A stretch of DNA of 64,000 bases from positions 25,000-88,999 of the forward strand of contig CAAEOL010000023.1 in NCBI GenBank assembly GCA_900757595.1, in the 5' to 3' direction. A program made the translations under genes and the position numbers. How positions within the stretch are numbered: the first letter of the stretch is position 1; the number at the start of each line of letters is the position of its first letter. Of this stretch, positions 33,156 to 41,788 are shown piece by piece. The notes beneath the pieces are model-generated. The model ran no database searches. It worked only from the letters and a program-made list of their open reading frames with translations, and was not told where the DNA came from. Source of the stretch: an uncultured Collinsella sp. GTDB taxonomy: Bacteria; Actinomycetota; Coriobacteriia; Coriobacteriales; Coriobacteriaceae.

Positions 33156-34187
33156 GTGGCAAGGCGCCCGTCCAACGATACAGGTACGCGTCCGGTCTCC
33201 ATGGCCGACGTCGCCCGCGCTGCTGGCGTTTCGCAGCAGACGGTTTCGCGCGTCGCCAACGGCTTGCCCAACGTTAACGAGCAGACGCGCCAGCGCGTGC
33301 AGGCCGCTATGCAAGAGCTCGGCTTTCGTCCGAGTTATGCCGGTCGCTCGCTGCGCGACGGCCGCTACCATTCGGTCGGTCTGTGCGTCAACGATGTCAC
33401 CAAGTTTGGCAACCTCTCAATGATCGACGGCATCGCCAGCGCTGCTCGCGAGCATAATTGCGCCATCACGCTGGTCGAGATGTCCAAGACCGAGGAGTTT
33501 TCGCTTGCCGAGGCAACGCGTCGTATGGCCGCGCTGCCTGTGGACGGCATCATTATCGGCATGAGCCGTATGGCGCCCGATTTTGAGACGTTTGATCCAC
33601 TGCCGGGCATTGGCACGGTCATCGTTACCATGTACGCGCACCCGCGGGTGACCACGGTAGACTCCGATCATTACGGCTGCTCGCTCTTGCTTATGAATCA
33701 CCTGTTTGAGCTGGGGCATGAGCAAATTCGCTATATTGGCGGCCCGTCGTTCTCGGTCGACGAGCAATTTCGTCGAGCCGGTTGGCAGGATGCGCTCGAG
33801 CGTAGGCACATTAAGCCGCAGACGCCGCTCGAGGGCGACTGGTCTGCCAACAGCGGTTACGAGGCCGGCAGATATCTGGCCGAGCACGACCGCACCATGA
33901 CGGCGATTTACGCGGCAAACGACCAGATGGCAAACGGCGCAATTGCAGCGCTGCGCGATAGTGGCTTGCGCGTGCCCGAGGACGTGAGCGTGGTGGGTGT
34001 CGATGATTCGCTCGATGATTTTGTGGCACACAACGAGCTCACGACCGTGCGATTTGATCTACATCAGCGCGGACGCGAGGTATTCGAGCATGCGGTTCCC
34101 GAGGCGGGTACGGCGGGCAAAACCGTTGCCATTCGTATTCCCGGCCAGCTCATTATTCGACATAGCACGGCGGTACCGCGCGCATAG
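33156..34187 (+). CDS. LacI-family regulator 4 (galactose operon)
   Basis: The 343-residue protein has HTH SMADVARAAGVSQQTVSRVA and effector-domain motifs DGIIIGMSRMAPDF, TAIYAANDQMANGA and EDVSVVGVDDSLDD. The LacI 17-18 equivalents are Gln-Gln. GTG at 33156 is preceded by AAGG. Divergence from galK-galT and three shared operator words make it the likely galactose repressor. Confidence 0.88.
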   Translation: MARRPSNDTGTRPVSMADVARAAGVSQQTVSRVANGLPNVNEQTRQRVQAAMQELGFRPSYAGRSLRDGRYHSVGLCVNDVTKFGNLSMIDGIASAAREHNCAITLVEMSKTEEFSLAEATRRMAALPVDGIIIGMSRMAPDFETFDPLPGIGTVIVTMYAHPRVTTVDSDHYGCSLLLMNHLFELGHEQIRYIGGPSFSVDEQFRRAGWQDALERRHIKPQTPLEGDWSANSGYEAGRYLAEHDRTMTAIYAANDQMANGAIAALRDSGLRVPEDVSVVGVDDSLDDFVAHNELTTVRFDLHQRGREVFEHAVPEAGTAGKTVAIRIPGQLIIRHSTAVPRA

Positions 34188-34316
34188 TTTGCGCAGGTAA
34201 ACGGCGATTTATCGTATTTCAATAACAATCGGTATGGATGCCGGCAGATAACAGCTGGGATACTGCCGAGTGTTATGATAGACGGGTTCTTTTGTCTATC
34301 TAGGAGGCTTTGCCTG

Positions 34317-35477
34317 ATGGAGATCACCAAGGATATCCGCTACATCGGTGTCGACGATCACGACATTGACCTGTTCGAGGGCCAGTACGACGTGTCCGAG
34401 AACGGCATGGCATACAACAGCTATGTTATCTTGGGCGATAAAATCGCTGTCGCCGATTCGGTTGACGCTGGCTTTGTCGACGAATGGCTCGGCAACCTCG
34501 AGGCCGCGCTCGACGGCCGTACGCCCGACTACCTGGTCGTCCATCACATGGAGCCCGATCACTCTGCTGGCATCGCCGCCTTTATGGAGCGCTACCCCCA
34601 GGCACAGATTGTGGCCAGCATGGGCGCCTTCCGCATGATGGTCAACTACTTTGGCACCGACTACCCCGAGCGTAAGATGGTCGTCAAAGAGGGCGACGTG
34701 CTCGACCTGGGTGGCCACAGCCTAACGTTTGTCGGCGCCCCCAACGTGCACTGGCCCGAGGTGATCTTCTCCTACGAGTCCACCGACAAGGTGCTCTTTA
34801 GTGCCGACGGCTTTGGCAAGTTCGGCGCCAACGACATCGAGGACCCGGAAGGCTGGGCTTGCGAAGCGCGCCGCTACTACTTTGGCATCGTCGGTAAGTT
34901 CGGCAAATTCGTGCAGACCGTGCTCAAGAAGGCCGCCGATCTGGATATCCAGATCATCTGTCCGCTCCACGGCCCCGTACTGACCGAGAACCTGGGCTAT
35001 TACCTCGACACCTATAACACCTGGTCGAGTTATCAGCCCGAGGACGAGGGCATCACGATCGCCTATGCGAGCGTGTATGGCCATCTGAAGGCTGCCGTCG
35101 AGGAGCTCGCCGCAGCGCTTGATGCTCGCGGCCAGAAGGTCTCCGTCTTTGACCTGGCTCGCGACGACATGGCCGAGGCCGTTGAGGATGCGTTCCGCTA
35201 CGACCGTCTGGTGCTCGCTTCCATCACCTATCAGGGCGAGATCTTCCCGTTCATGAGCACCTTTATCCACACGCTTGCCGAGCACGCCTATCAGAACCGT
35301 ACGGTGGCGCTCGTTGAGGCCGGCTCCTGGGCGCCCACCGCTGCCAAGGTTATGACCAAGGAGCTCGAGGGCATGAAGGACATCACCCTGGCGCAGAACA
35401 AGGTGACCGTGCTGGGCTCGCTCAACGACGCCTCGCGCGCTCAGATCGAGGTTCTCGCCGACGAGCTGTCCAAGTAG
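34317..35477 (+). CDS. FprA-type flavodiiron protein
   Basis: The 386-residue protein joins a metallo-beta-lactamase-like di-iron domain to a flavodoxin domain (from about residue 250, TIAYASVYGHLKAAVEEL). Iron ligands fit the family: H77-x-E79-x-D81-H82 in HHMEPDHSAG, His in APNVHWPE, Asp in FSADGFG and His in CPLHGPVL. Such proteins reduce O2 to water or NO to N2O in anaerobes. It has its own terminator and is not part of the sugar operons. Confidence 0.93.
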   Translation: MEITKDIRYIGVDDHDIDLFEGQYDVSENGMAYNSYVILGDKIAVADSVDAGFVDEWLGNLEAALDGRTPDYLVVHHMEPDHSAGIAAFMERYPQAQIVASMGAFRMMVNYFGTDYPERKMVVKEGDVLDLGGHSLTFVGAPNVHWPEVIFSYESTDKVLFSADGFGKFGANDIEDPEGWACEARRYYFGIVGKFGKFVQTVLKKAADLDIQIICPLHGPVLTENLGYYLDTYNTWSSYQPEDEGITIAYASVYGHLKAAVEELAAALDARGQKVSVFDLARDDMAEAVEDAFRYDRLVLASITYQGEIFPFMSTFIHTLAEHAYQNRTVALVEAGSWAPTAAKVMTKELEGMKDITLAQNKVTVLGSLNDASRAQIEVLADELSK

Positions 35478-35501
35478 CGACACATTCACTTCTGATGCTC
35501 A

Positions 35502-35535
35502 ACCACCACAAAGGAGACCTTTGTGGTGGTTTTTG
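35502..35535. terminator. Bidirectional terminator between fprA-type and deoR genes
   Basis: A perfect 13-bp ACCACCACAAAGG stem with a 3-nt loop is flanked by TTTTTG on the plus strand, between convergent genes. Confidence 0.9.
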
Positions 35536-35536
35536 T

Positions 35537-36340
35537 TTAAGCGCCGGCGATGAGGAGATTTGGGCGGGCGTTGTCGACGATCTCGGCGATTGAGGTGGCG
35601 ACGGCATTATCGGGGTCACGGTCCATCACGATGGAGTCGACATCGGCAAGCTCGGCAAAGCGGTACATGCCGCGTCCGTTAACCTTGCTGGCGTCCATGA
35701 GGGCGACGCTTTGATGGGCCGCGGCGATCATAGCCGTTTTGGTCTCGGCCATCTGGGGAAAGTCGGTCGTAAAGCCGCAGCTGGGGACAAAGGCGCCGGG
35801 GCACATGACGGCCAGATCGGCATGGACCATTTGGAGCGCCTGCATAGTGAGCGGTCCGTACAAATAACGATGGCCTTTGCGCAGCGCCCCGCCCAGCATG
35901 ACGACATCGACTGAGGGCATGCTCTCGTCGATGTAATCGGCAATGGTAATGTCGGCCGTGATGACGGTGATACCGTCGCGCTGATCGAGGAGCCGGACGA
36001 ACTCGAGCGCCGTGGTGCCCGAGTCGACGAGCAGCGTGTCGCCGTCATTGACGAGCTCGATGGCGCTTTGCGCGATGGCCTGCTTGGCGGCGACGTTGAC
36101 ATTGATGCGGCGATCCTGCGTGGAGACGGTCAGACGTTTGTGGAGTGATACGGCACCGCCGTGCGTGCGGCGCAGCTTGCCTGCTTCGGCGAGCGCGTCC
36201 AGGTCGGCGCGGGCGGTGACGGAGGACACGCCAAAGGTCTGGGCGATTTCTGCTACCTGCACCGAGGCATTATGATCGAGCATCTCCATGATGGCGGAAC
36301 GACGCTCGTCGGCGAAAGCTCGGGTTGTTGCGTGGGCCAT
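35537..36340 (-). CDS. DeoR-family transcriptional regulator
   Basis: The 267-residue protein has an N-terminal winged HTH (AIMEMLDHNASVQVAEIAQT, VSSVTARADLDAL) and a sugar-phosphate sensor domain (LLVDSGTTALEFVR, HADLAVMCPG). The usual recognition-helix TIRRDL is replaced by TARADL. It is divergent from the class II aldolase gene at 36676, its probable target. Confidence 0.87.
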   Translation of the reverse strand: MAHATTRAFADERRSAIMEMLDHNASVQVAEIAQTFGVSSVTARADLDALAEAGKLRRTHGGAVSLHKRLTVSTQDRRINVNVAAKQAIAQSAIELVNDGDTLLVDSGTTALEFVRLLDQRDGITVITADITIADYIDESMPSVDVVMLGGALRKGHRYLYGPLTMQALQMVHADLAVMCPGAFVPSCGFTTDFPQMAETKTAMIAAAHQSVALMDASKVNGRGMYRFAELADVDSIVMDRDPDNAVATSIAEIVDNARPNLLIAGA

Positions 36341-36675
36341 ATCTGCTCCATCATCGTCTGAAATTTGCAGGAATTGTGTTGACTCTATTTTCGTTCATTT
36401 TCTTTTTGAGTAAGAAAACACCTTTCGATTACTTATCTTTTCTATAAAAGAAAGACGCTGAACGCCCAAAATTCAATATCGAACATGTTCACTCGGCTCA
36501 AATTTCTTCCGTTTGCTTTTCAAAAATGACTGTATTGACCTGCATGGGCTCAATATCTCGCACGTGCAAAGCTGCTGAATTTCATACAATGAGCGCAGCA
36601 AAACGCAAGGTAAAACGCCTTGTGAACAACTACGCCCGATGTCCAGATGCGGGCGAGGGAGAGGAGCAAACGCTC
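36341..36675. promoter_or_regulatory. AT-rich divergent promoter between deoR and aldolase genes
   Basis: The first 180 bases are AT-rich and hold palindromic words CTTTTCTATAAAAGAAAG and GAACATGTTC, which are candidate DeoR operators. No gene is seen. A longer in-frame aldolase start at 36526 is possible but would add unconserved residues. Confidence 0.45.
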
Positions 36676-37533
36676 ATGGCACTTGTTACCACCGAAAAGA
36701 TGCTCAAGGACGCTCAGGCCGGCCACTACGCTGTTGGCGCGTTCAACGTCGAGAACCTCGAGTTTGTTATGGCCGTTCTGGCCGCTGCCGAGGAGACCAA
36801 GTCCCCCGTCATCATGCAGACCACCCCGGGCACCATCAAGACCGCTGGTCTGGACTACTTCTACGGCATGGTCAAGGCTGCCGCCGAGCGCGCTTCCGTG
36901 CCCGTCGCTCTGCACCTCGATCACGGCGATGGCTATGACCGCTGCATGCAGGCTTTCCGCACGGGCTACACCTCCGTCATGATCGACGGTTCGCACGAGT
37001 CCTTCGAGGACAACATCGCCCTGACCAAGTCCGTTGCCGACGCTGGCCGCGCCATGGGCGTGCCCGTCGAGGCCGAGCTCGGTAAGGTTGGCGGCAAGGA
37101 GGACGACGGTCCCGCGGTTGAGGGCGAGAGCCCCTACACCGATCCTGCCGAGGCCAAGGAGTTCGTCGAGCGCACCGGCTGCACTTCGCTGGCCATTGGC
37201 GTTGGCACCAGCCACGGCGTGTACACGAGCGATCCGCACATCGAGCAGTCCGTGGTCAAGGCCATCCGCGACGCCGTCGACGTGCCGCTGGTTCTGCATG
37301 GCACCTCTGGTGTGCCCGATGAGCAGGTTGCCGAGGCCGTGAAGAACGGCATCTGCAAGGTTAACTACGCTACTGAGCTGCGTCAGGCCTACACCAAGGG
37401 CTTCATGGCCTACATGGCCGAGAACCCCGCCTGCTTCGATCCCAAGAAGCCGGCCAAGGAGGGCATGCGTGAGATCACCGAGCTGGTTAAGATCCGCATG
37501 ACCAACCTCAACTCTGTGGGCAAAGCAGAGTAA
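36676..37533 (+). CDS. fba: Class II ketose-1,6-bisphosphate aldolase
   Basis: The 285-residue zinc-dependent aldolase has HLDHGDGYD (about residues 80-88) with zinc-binding His and the catalytic Asp, plus VEAELGKVGGKEDD, GTSHGVY and LHGTSGVPDEQ. Its size and style fit both fructose- and tagatose-bisphosphate aldolases (GatY/KbaY-like). With no LacD in the window, it is a candidate for the last step of the tagatose pathway, though it may simply be glycolytic. ATG at 36676 follows GAGGAG. Confidence 0.9.
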   Translation: MALVTTEKMLKDAQAGHYAVGAFNVENLEFVMAVLAAAEETKSPVIMQTTPGTIKTAGLDYFYGMVKAAAERASVPVALHLDHGDGYDRCMQAFRTGYTSVMIDGSHESFEDNIALTKSVADAGRAMGVPVEAELGKVGGKEDDGPAVEGESPYTDPAEAKEFVERTGCTSLAIGVGTSHGVYTSDPHIEQSVVKAIRDAVDVPLVLHGTSGVPDEQVAEAVKNGICKVNYATELRQAYTKGFMAYMAENPACFDPKKPAKEGMREITELVKIRMTNLNSVGKAE

Positions 37534-37557
37534 CAGCAAGGGTACTCTGATCCCACC

Positions 37558-37708
37558 GGACGGTTTGGGCGGGTCCCGTACTTAGTTTCCAAAACGTCCT
37601 CGCGCATGAAGGCCCCCGTTGTCTCGCTTCTTCGAAGCGTTGACAACGGGGGCCTTCGCGCTGCGGAATGATTTTGGAAACTAAGTACGGGACCCGCCCA
37701 AACCGTCC
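37558..37708. repeat. 151-bp element with perfect 37-bp inverted ends and an inner hairpin
   Basis: Arms 37558-37594 and 37672-37708 are exact reverse complements. Inside, GAAGGCCCCCGTTGTC (37608-37623) pairs perfectly with 37642-37657, capped by CGCTTC/GAAGCG. There is no coding sequence. It lies between convergent fba and HAD genes, so it may terminate both, or be a MITE-like insertion. Confidence 0.75.
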
Positions 37709-37757
37709 TGCTCAATCGCCCTTGTGGCGTTGGGGCTGAAAGGGTGGGGCGCGGGGG

Positions 37758-38381
37758 TTACTTGGTTGTTAGGGTTAGCAGGTCGTTGGGGGTTTTGAGG
37801 TTGTAGGTGGCGTTTGGGATATCTTGGTGTGATCCCCATGCTGCTCGGGCAAAACTGACCCCTGCTGAAGTTGCGCATTGTTCGTCGTAGACGGTGTCGC
37901 CAACGTAGACGACGTTGCCAGGATTCGCGCCCGCACGTCGGAGATATTCGAGCATGGGTGCGGGTGCGGGTTTATGTTCGGTTGTGTCTTCGACAAGGAT
38001 GATGTGCTCAAAATACTTATCGAAACCAAGGGGTGCAATTTCTTTTGCGTATTCGTCGCGCGCACGTGAGGAGACGATGCCAAGTTTGCAGCCGCTATCG
38101 GCGAGTGTTGCGATGACTTCAAGCAAACCTGGAAACACGCTGATGGTGCTTTTAAAGCTGGCGGCAACTTGGCACCAGCGATCCAACGTTGCCTGCGAGT
38201 AGATCCCAAGTTTCTCAAGGGCATCCTTGCCGGGTATGCCGAGGGCAAAGTCAAGCTCGTGTCGGGGAAGCGTTTTGCTGGTCTCTTCTTGGACAATCTG
38301 GACAAGCGATGACAGAACGCTTTCTTCTGTATCTGCCAATGTCCCATCAACGTCAAATACGATATGGTCAAAGTGCTTCAT
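37758..38381 (-). CDS. HAD-superfamily hydrolase, phosphoglycolate phosphatase-like
   Basis: The 207-residue protein has HAD motif I FDVDGTLADT (about 9-18), motif II LGIVSSRA, motif III Lys in HKPAPAPM and motif IV VYVGDTVYDEQ. It carries an alpha-helical cap of the Gph/PGMB type. The substrate is unknown, most likely a small phosphorylated sugar or glycolate. ATG follows AGAGGAGCAATCAT. It is 56 bases downstream of the AraC gene and probably co-transcribed. Confidence 0.88.
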   Translation of the reverse strand: MKHFDHIVFDVDGTLADTEESVLSSLVQIVQEETSKTLPRHELDFALGIPGKDALEKLGIYSQATLDRWCQVAASFKSTISVFPGLLEVIATLADSGCKLGIVSSRARDEYAKEIAPLGFDKYFEHIILVEDTTEHKPAPAPMLEYLRRAGANPGNVVYVGDTVYDEQCATSAGVSFARAAWGSHQDIPNATYNLKTPNDLLTLTTK

Positions 38382-38437
38382 ATGATTGCTCCTCTCTGTT
38401 GTTTGCCTGCAAGTTTGATGCAGTGACAGAAGAAGGG

Positions 38438-39376
38438 TTAGCGGGATTTCTGCCTGGTGCTATCGAGATTCTGCCTCGCTGCTCGATAGCTCGAAGGAGT
38501 GCACCCCATTTGTTCTTTAAATACCTGGCCAAGATGGCTTGCTGTTATAAATCCGCATTGGCGCGCGACTGTCTGTACCGTTCGCGTGGTGTGTGCCAAA
38601 AGTTCGCAAGCACGGTTTATGCGGTATGCGCGTAGATATGCCGCCGGGGTCGTTCCTGCACAAGTTTCGATAATGCGGTAACACTCTCTTTCGCTTACGC
38701 CGGCTGCAGATGCCATCTGGGGCACATCTATAGCGGCTGCATAGTTTGCGCGGATAAAGTCCAGGATTGCCTTGAACTGTACGTCGCGGCTGGTCATCCA
38801 AGAGGCGCCGTCGGAAGAAAAGAGCGGTTCGGCCTTGGCGTTAATCTGAATCCAGAGCTCTGACAAGCTATTTCGAAGCGCCATCTCGTTCTGCGGCCGT
38901 TGAAGGTCGTGGCTAAAGGAGCTCTTCAGCAAATCGATAAAGGGCATATCGTCGGGATTGGTGGGCGACCATTTGAGCACATCGACGCCTCGACATTGAA
39001 GCAATGGGTTGATGTAGCGCTTTTGGAGACGTCCCGCGGGATCGCCGAGCATCGACGGCTCAAAGATATGCAGCATTTGAATGGCTGGCGCCGAATTGGG
39101 TGATTGCAGCGTGCTGTGCAAAACGCCGCCGTTGATAAAGCCGGCGGACCCTTCCTCAAAGCGTACGTGCTCATGAGCCGCGTGCGTTCGATAGTCAATC
39201 GCTCCCTGCTCCATGTAGAAAAGCTCAACTTCGGAATGCCAGTGCCAGGGGACGGAATTGCCCGGATAGCGAGCGAATTCTGCGCGTTCGGCAATATAGG
39301 GCCAGTCTTCGGCGGTCTCGGGAAACGCTTCCTCGCGTCCTCCGCGGTGCAATTCTATGTGATCCATGTTTCGCAT
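38438..39376 (-). CDS. AraC-family transcriptional regulator
   Basis: The 312-residue protein has an N-terminal cupin sensor (VPWHWHSEVELFYMEQG with His ligands, FINGGVLHSTL) and two C-terminal AraC HTHs (AIDVPQMASAAGVSERECYR and TVQTVARQCGFITASHLGQVFK). Such regulators sense a sugar or small metabolite and activate adjacent genes, here possibly the HAD phosphatase. The ribosome-binding site is weak; Met at 39367 is an alternative start. Confidence 0.9.
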   Translation of the reverse strand: MRNMDHIELHRGGREEAFPETAEDWPYIAERAEFARYPGNSVPWHWHSEVELFYMEQGAIDYRTHAAHEHVRFEEGSAGFINGGVLHSTLQSPNSAPAIQMLHIFEPSMLGDPAGRLQKRYINPLLQCRGVDVLKWSPTNPDDMPFIDLLKSSFSHDLQRPQNEMALRNSLSELWIQINAKAEPLFSSDGASWMTSRDVQFKAILDFIRANYAAAIDVPQMASAAGVSERECYRIIETCAGTTPAAYLRAYRINRACELLAHTTRTVQTVARQCGFITASHLGQVFKEQMGCTPSSYRAARQNLDSTRQKSR

Positions 39377-39401
39377 GGCATCAGTATAAAGCGCAATGGG
39401 C

Positions 39402-39720
39402 TTAGATTGCTCTTGCCTGTTCGGGGAACGCCTTGTCTAGGGATGCTTGGAGCTTTTCGAAGGATGCTCGTAAGTTGAGGCTCTGATCGGCTGAGCGCTT
39501 GGTTTTTGTGGTGGGGGAGTCGAGGAGGCCGTTTCTCTGTGTCGGGGGGAAGGAGAAAAGGTTTGCATGTTTTAGGGATGGCTGCTGTGCTGCGTCATTG
39601 GAAGAATGCATGCTTTTGCGGCCTCCTCGATATCCACCAAAAGGATGCGCTCGGGGTTTGCTGCTAGGTCCCGTGCGCTGGCTACATTATGCCGCGGCTG
39701 CCGCAAAGAAGCGCTAAAGA
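39402..39720 (-). pseudogene. Possible decayed gene upstream of araC-type gene
   Basis: Two minus-strand frames give plausible peptide in sequence: one reads RDLAANPERILLVDIEEAAKA before stopping near 39580, the other continues with FEKLQASLDKAFPEQARAI to a stop at 39402. Neither has a convincing start. This looks like a frameshifted remnant of unknown family; it could also be noise. The rest of 39377-39864 shows nothing. Confidence 0.25.
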
Positions 39721-39864
39721 AAGGCTTAACCTGGTTTGGTGTTACGATGAAACTGCAGGTCAGAGGTATCGAGTAACACTCTTGAAAGGTTTTGAGCTTA
39801 AGGGCTTTCTAAGGTTTGTGACGTGGATGTGGCGCGGACGTGCGGAGCGTGTGAATGCTCGCTG

Positions 39865-40854
39865 TTAGCGCTGCGGCTCTGTGGCGCGCACCTGCTCGAT
39901 GACCTTTTCCATCGTGGCGTCGATGCGGTCCTTTTTGAGTTCGCATTCCCAGATGGTTATGGGCGTCCAGCCCATTTGAGTGAGTGCTGCCACGGCAGCG
40001 CGGTCGCGCTCGACGTTGCGGCGGAACTTTGCCTCCCAAAACTCAACGTTGCGCTTGGGCTGGCTCGGATTGCACTTGGGGCAGCGGTGCCAAAAGCAGC
40101 CGTTGACGAAGATGGCGATCTTGCGGCCGGGGAAGGCGATGTCGGGCTTGCCGGGAACCTTCCATTCCAAGCGATAACCCGTAAGGCCTGCGGCGCGCAG
40201 GCGCTGTCGTACGAGCAGCTCGGGCTTGGTGTTGGCGCGTTTGTTGCCCTTCATGGACTTTTTGATGGCGGCGCGACGGCGCACGAGCTCACGCTCGTCG
40301 GCGGAAAGGTCCGAGGTATCGATGCCGTCGAGCAGACCGGGCTTGGGACGCTTTTTGCTGCGGCGCTTGGCTTTGCGCTTGGGCTTGGTAACGGGCTCGT
40401 CGGCTGTGGTGGCCTGGGCGTCGTTAGCGATGCCGTTGGCCTCAAGCCGATCTTCCTTCAGCTCAATCAGGGCATCAATGAGCCCCTTGTCGGCGGGCAT
40501 CCATTCCACCGTGGCAAGCGAGGTGCGCGGAATCCAGCGGATATCGAGCTGGCGGTCGTGCTTCTGGGGCTCATCGGATTCATCAGCGAGCGAGCAGTAG
40601 TAGCACTCCATTGAGAGATGAAAATCGGGGTAGTCGTACTCAACGGTATAGAAATCGCGCAGGTTGGTGACTTTTACCTGCAACTCTTCCATAAGCTCGC
40701 GGCGTACGGCGTCCTCGGGCGTCTCGCCGCGCATGAGCTTGCCACCTGGGAACTCCCAAAGTCCCTGCATGTCGCCATAGCCGCGCTGCACGGCCAGTAA
40801 CTCGTCGGATCCATCCTTGCGAATGATCCCAGCGGCAACATGAACAGTCTTCAA
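39865..40854 (-). CDS. Fusion of Nudix hydrolase and Vsr-type mismatch endonuclease
   Basis: The 329-residue protein has two domains. Residues 1-135 form a MutT-like Nudix hydrolase with the box GGKLMRGETPEDAVRRELME (37-56, continuing EEL). A basic linker (KPKRKAKRRSKKRPKP, 157-172) leads to a Vsr-like domain (about 196-310) with KPDIAFPGRKIAIFVNGCFW (236-255, catalytic Asp238), then HRCPKC and a NVERDR segment, as in very-short-patch repair nucleases. Start is TTG at 40854, seven bases after AGGA. No dcm methyltransferase adjoins it. Expected roles are clearing oxidised nucleotides and nicking T-G mismatches. Confidence 0.88.
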   Translation of the reverse strand: MKTVHVAAGIIRKDGSDELLAVQRGYGDMQGLWEFPGGKLMRGETPEDAVRRELMEELQVKVTNLRDFYTVEYDYPDFHLSMECYYCSLADESDEPQKHDRQLDIRWIPRTSLATVEWMPADKGLIDALIELKEDRLEANGIANDAQATTADEPVTKPKRKAKRRSKKRPKPGLLDGIDTSDLSADERELVRRRAAIKKSMKGNKRANTKPELLVRQRLRAAGLTGYRLEWKVPGKPDIAFPGRKIAIFVNGCFWHRCPKCNPSQPKRNVEFWEAKFRRNVERDRAAVAALTQMGWTPITIWECELKKDRIDATMEKVIEQVRATEPQR

Positions 40855-41002
40855 CAGGAGTCCTCTCTCAATATCAACACGTGGCAGACTGGCTACCTCT
40901 ACCTTACACAACGGTAAGGCAAGCGTAAGCCATATCGATGGTAGCCGACTCGGCTCCTTGCGACTATAGATGCCGTAGACTAATCGCAAGAAAGGACTCG
41001 GT

Positions 41003-41788
41003 ATGCAAACCACGCATATGGCGACCCCGGTACTGGAGGTCGCGCATCTCGAAAAGGTATATGGAGCGCTGGGCAACGTGACCCGCGCGCTCAACGACGT
41101 CAGCTTTACCGTCAACCGCGGTGAGTTCGTCGGCATCATGGGCGCCTCGGGCTCGGGCAAGTCGACGCTGCTCAACTGCGTGTCGACCATCGATAGCGCC
41201 ACGAGTGGCACCATCCGCATCAACGGCCAGGACGTGACGCGCATGAAGCAGGCCAAGCTTTCGCAGTTCCGCCGCGAGGAGCTCGGCTTTATCTTCCAGG
41301 ACTCCAACCTGCTCGATACGCTCACGGCACGCGAGAACATCGCCCTGCCGCTCACCATCGCCCGCACAAACTCGGCAGAGATCTCGACCCGCGTGCAGGA
41401 TGTGGCCGCGCGTCTGTCCATTAGTCAGGTGCTCGACAAGTATCCCTACCAGATGTCCGGCGGTCAGCAGCAGCGCGTCGCCGCGGCTCGCGCGCTCGTC
41501 ACCGACCCCACCATGATCATGGCCGACGAGCCCACCGGCGCCCTCGATTCCAAGAGCGCTCGCCTGCTGCTCGAGAGCCTGGAGGCCCTTAACCGCCGCC
41601 TACGCGCCACCGTGCTCATGGTCACGCACGACAGCTTTGCCGCCAGCTACACGAGCCGTGTGCTGTTTATTCGTGACGGCAAGATCTTTACCGAGCTGCG
41701 CCGCGGCGATACCGACCGCCGAGAGTTCTTCGACCGCATTATGGAGGTCGTTGCCATGATGGGCGGTGAGGGCTCCGATGCTCTGTAA
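41003..41788 (+). CDS. ABC transporter ATP-binding protein, BceA-like
   Basis: The 261-residue ATPase has Walker A GASGSGKST (about 50-58), the Q-loop FIFQDSNLLDTLT, signature MSGGQQQRVAAARAL, Walker B TMIMADEPTGALD and the switch His in VTHD. It resembles the BceA/MacB family that exports or senses antimicrobial peptides. The next gene overlaps its end by 11 bases and encodes the matching permease. Confidence 0.92.
   Translation: MQTTHMATPVLEVAHLEKVYGALGNVTRALNDVSFTVNRGEFVGIMGASGSGKSTLLNCVSTIDSATSGTIRINGQDVTRMKQAKLSQFRREELGFIFQDSNLLDTLTARENIALPLTIARTNSAEISTRVQDVAARLSISQVLDKYPYQMSGGQQQRVAAARALVTDPTMIMADEPTGALDSKSARLLLESLEALNRRLRATVLMVTHDSFAASYTSRVLFIRDGKIFTELRRGDTDRREFFDRIMEVVAMMGGEGSDAL

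Noticed and set aside
40855..41421. Upstream extension of the Nudix-Vsr frame to an ATG at 41421
   Set aside because: It would overlap the divergent ABC ATPase gene, and the Nudix similarity begins right at the TTG with a good ribosome-binding site.
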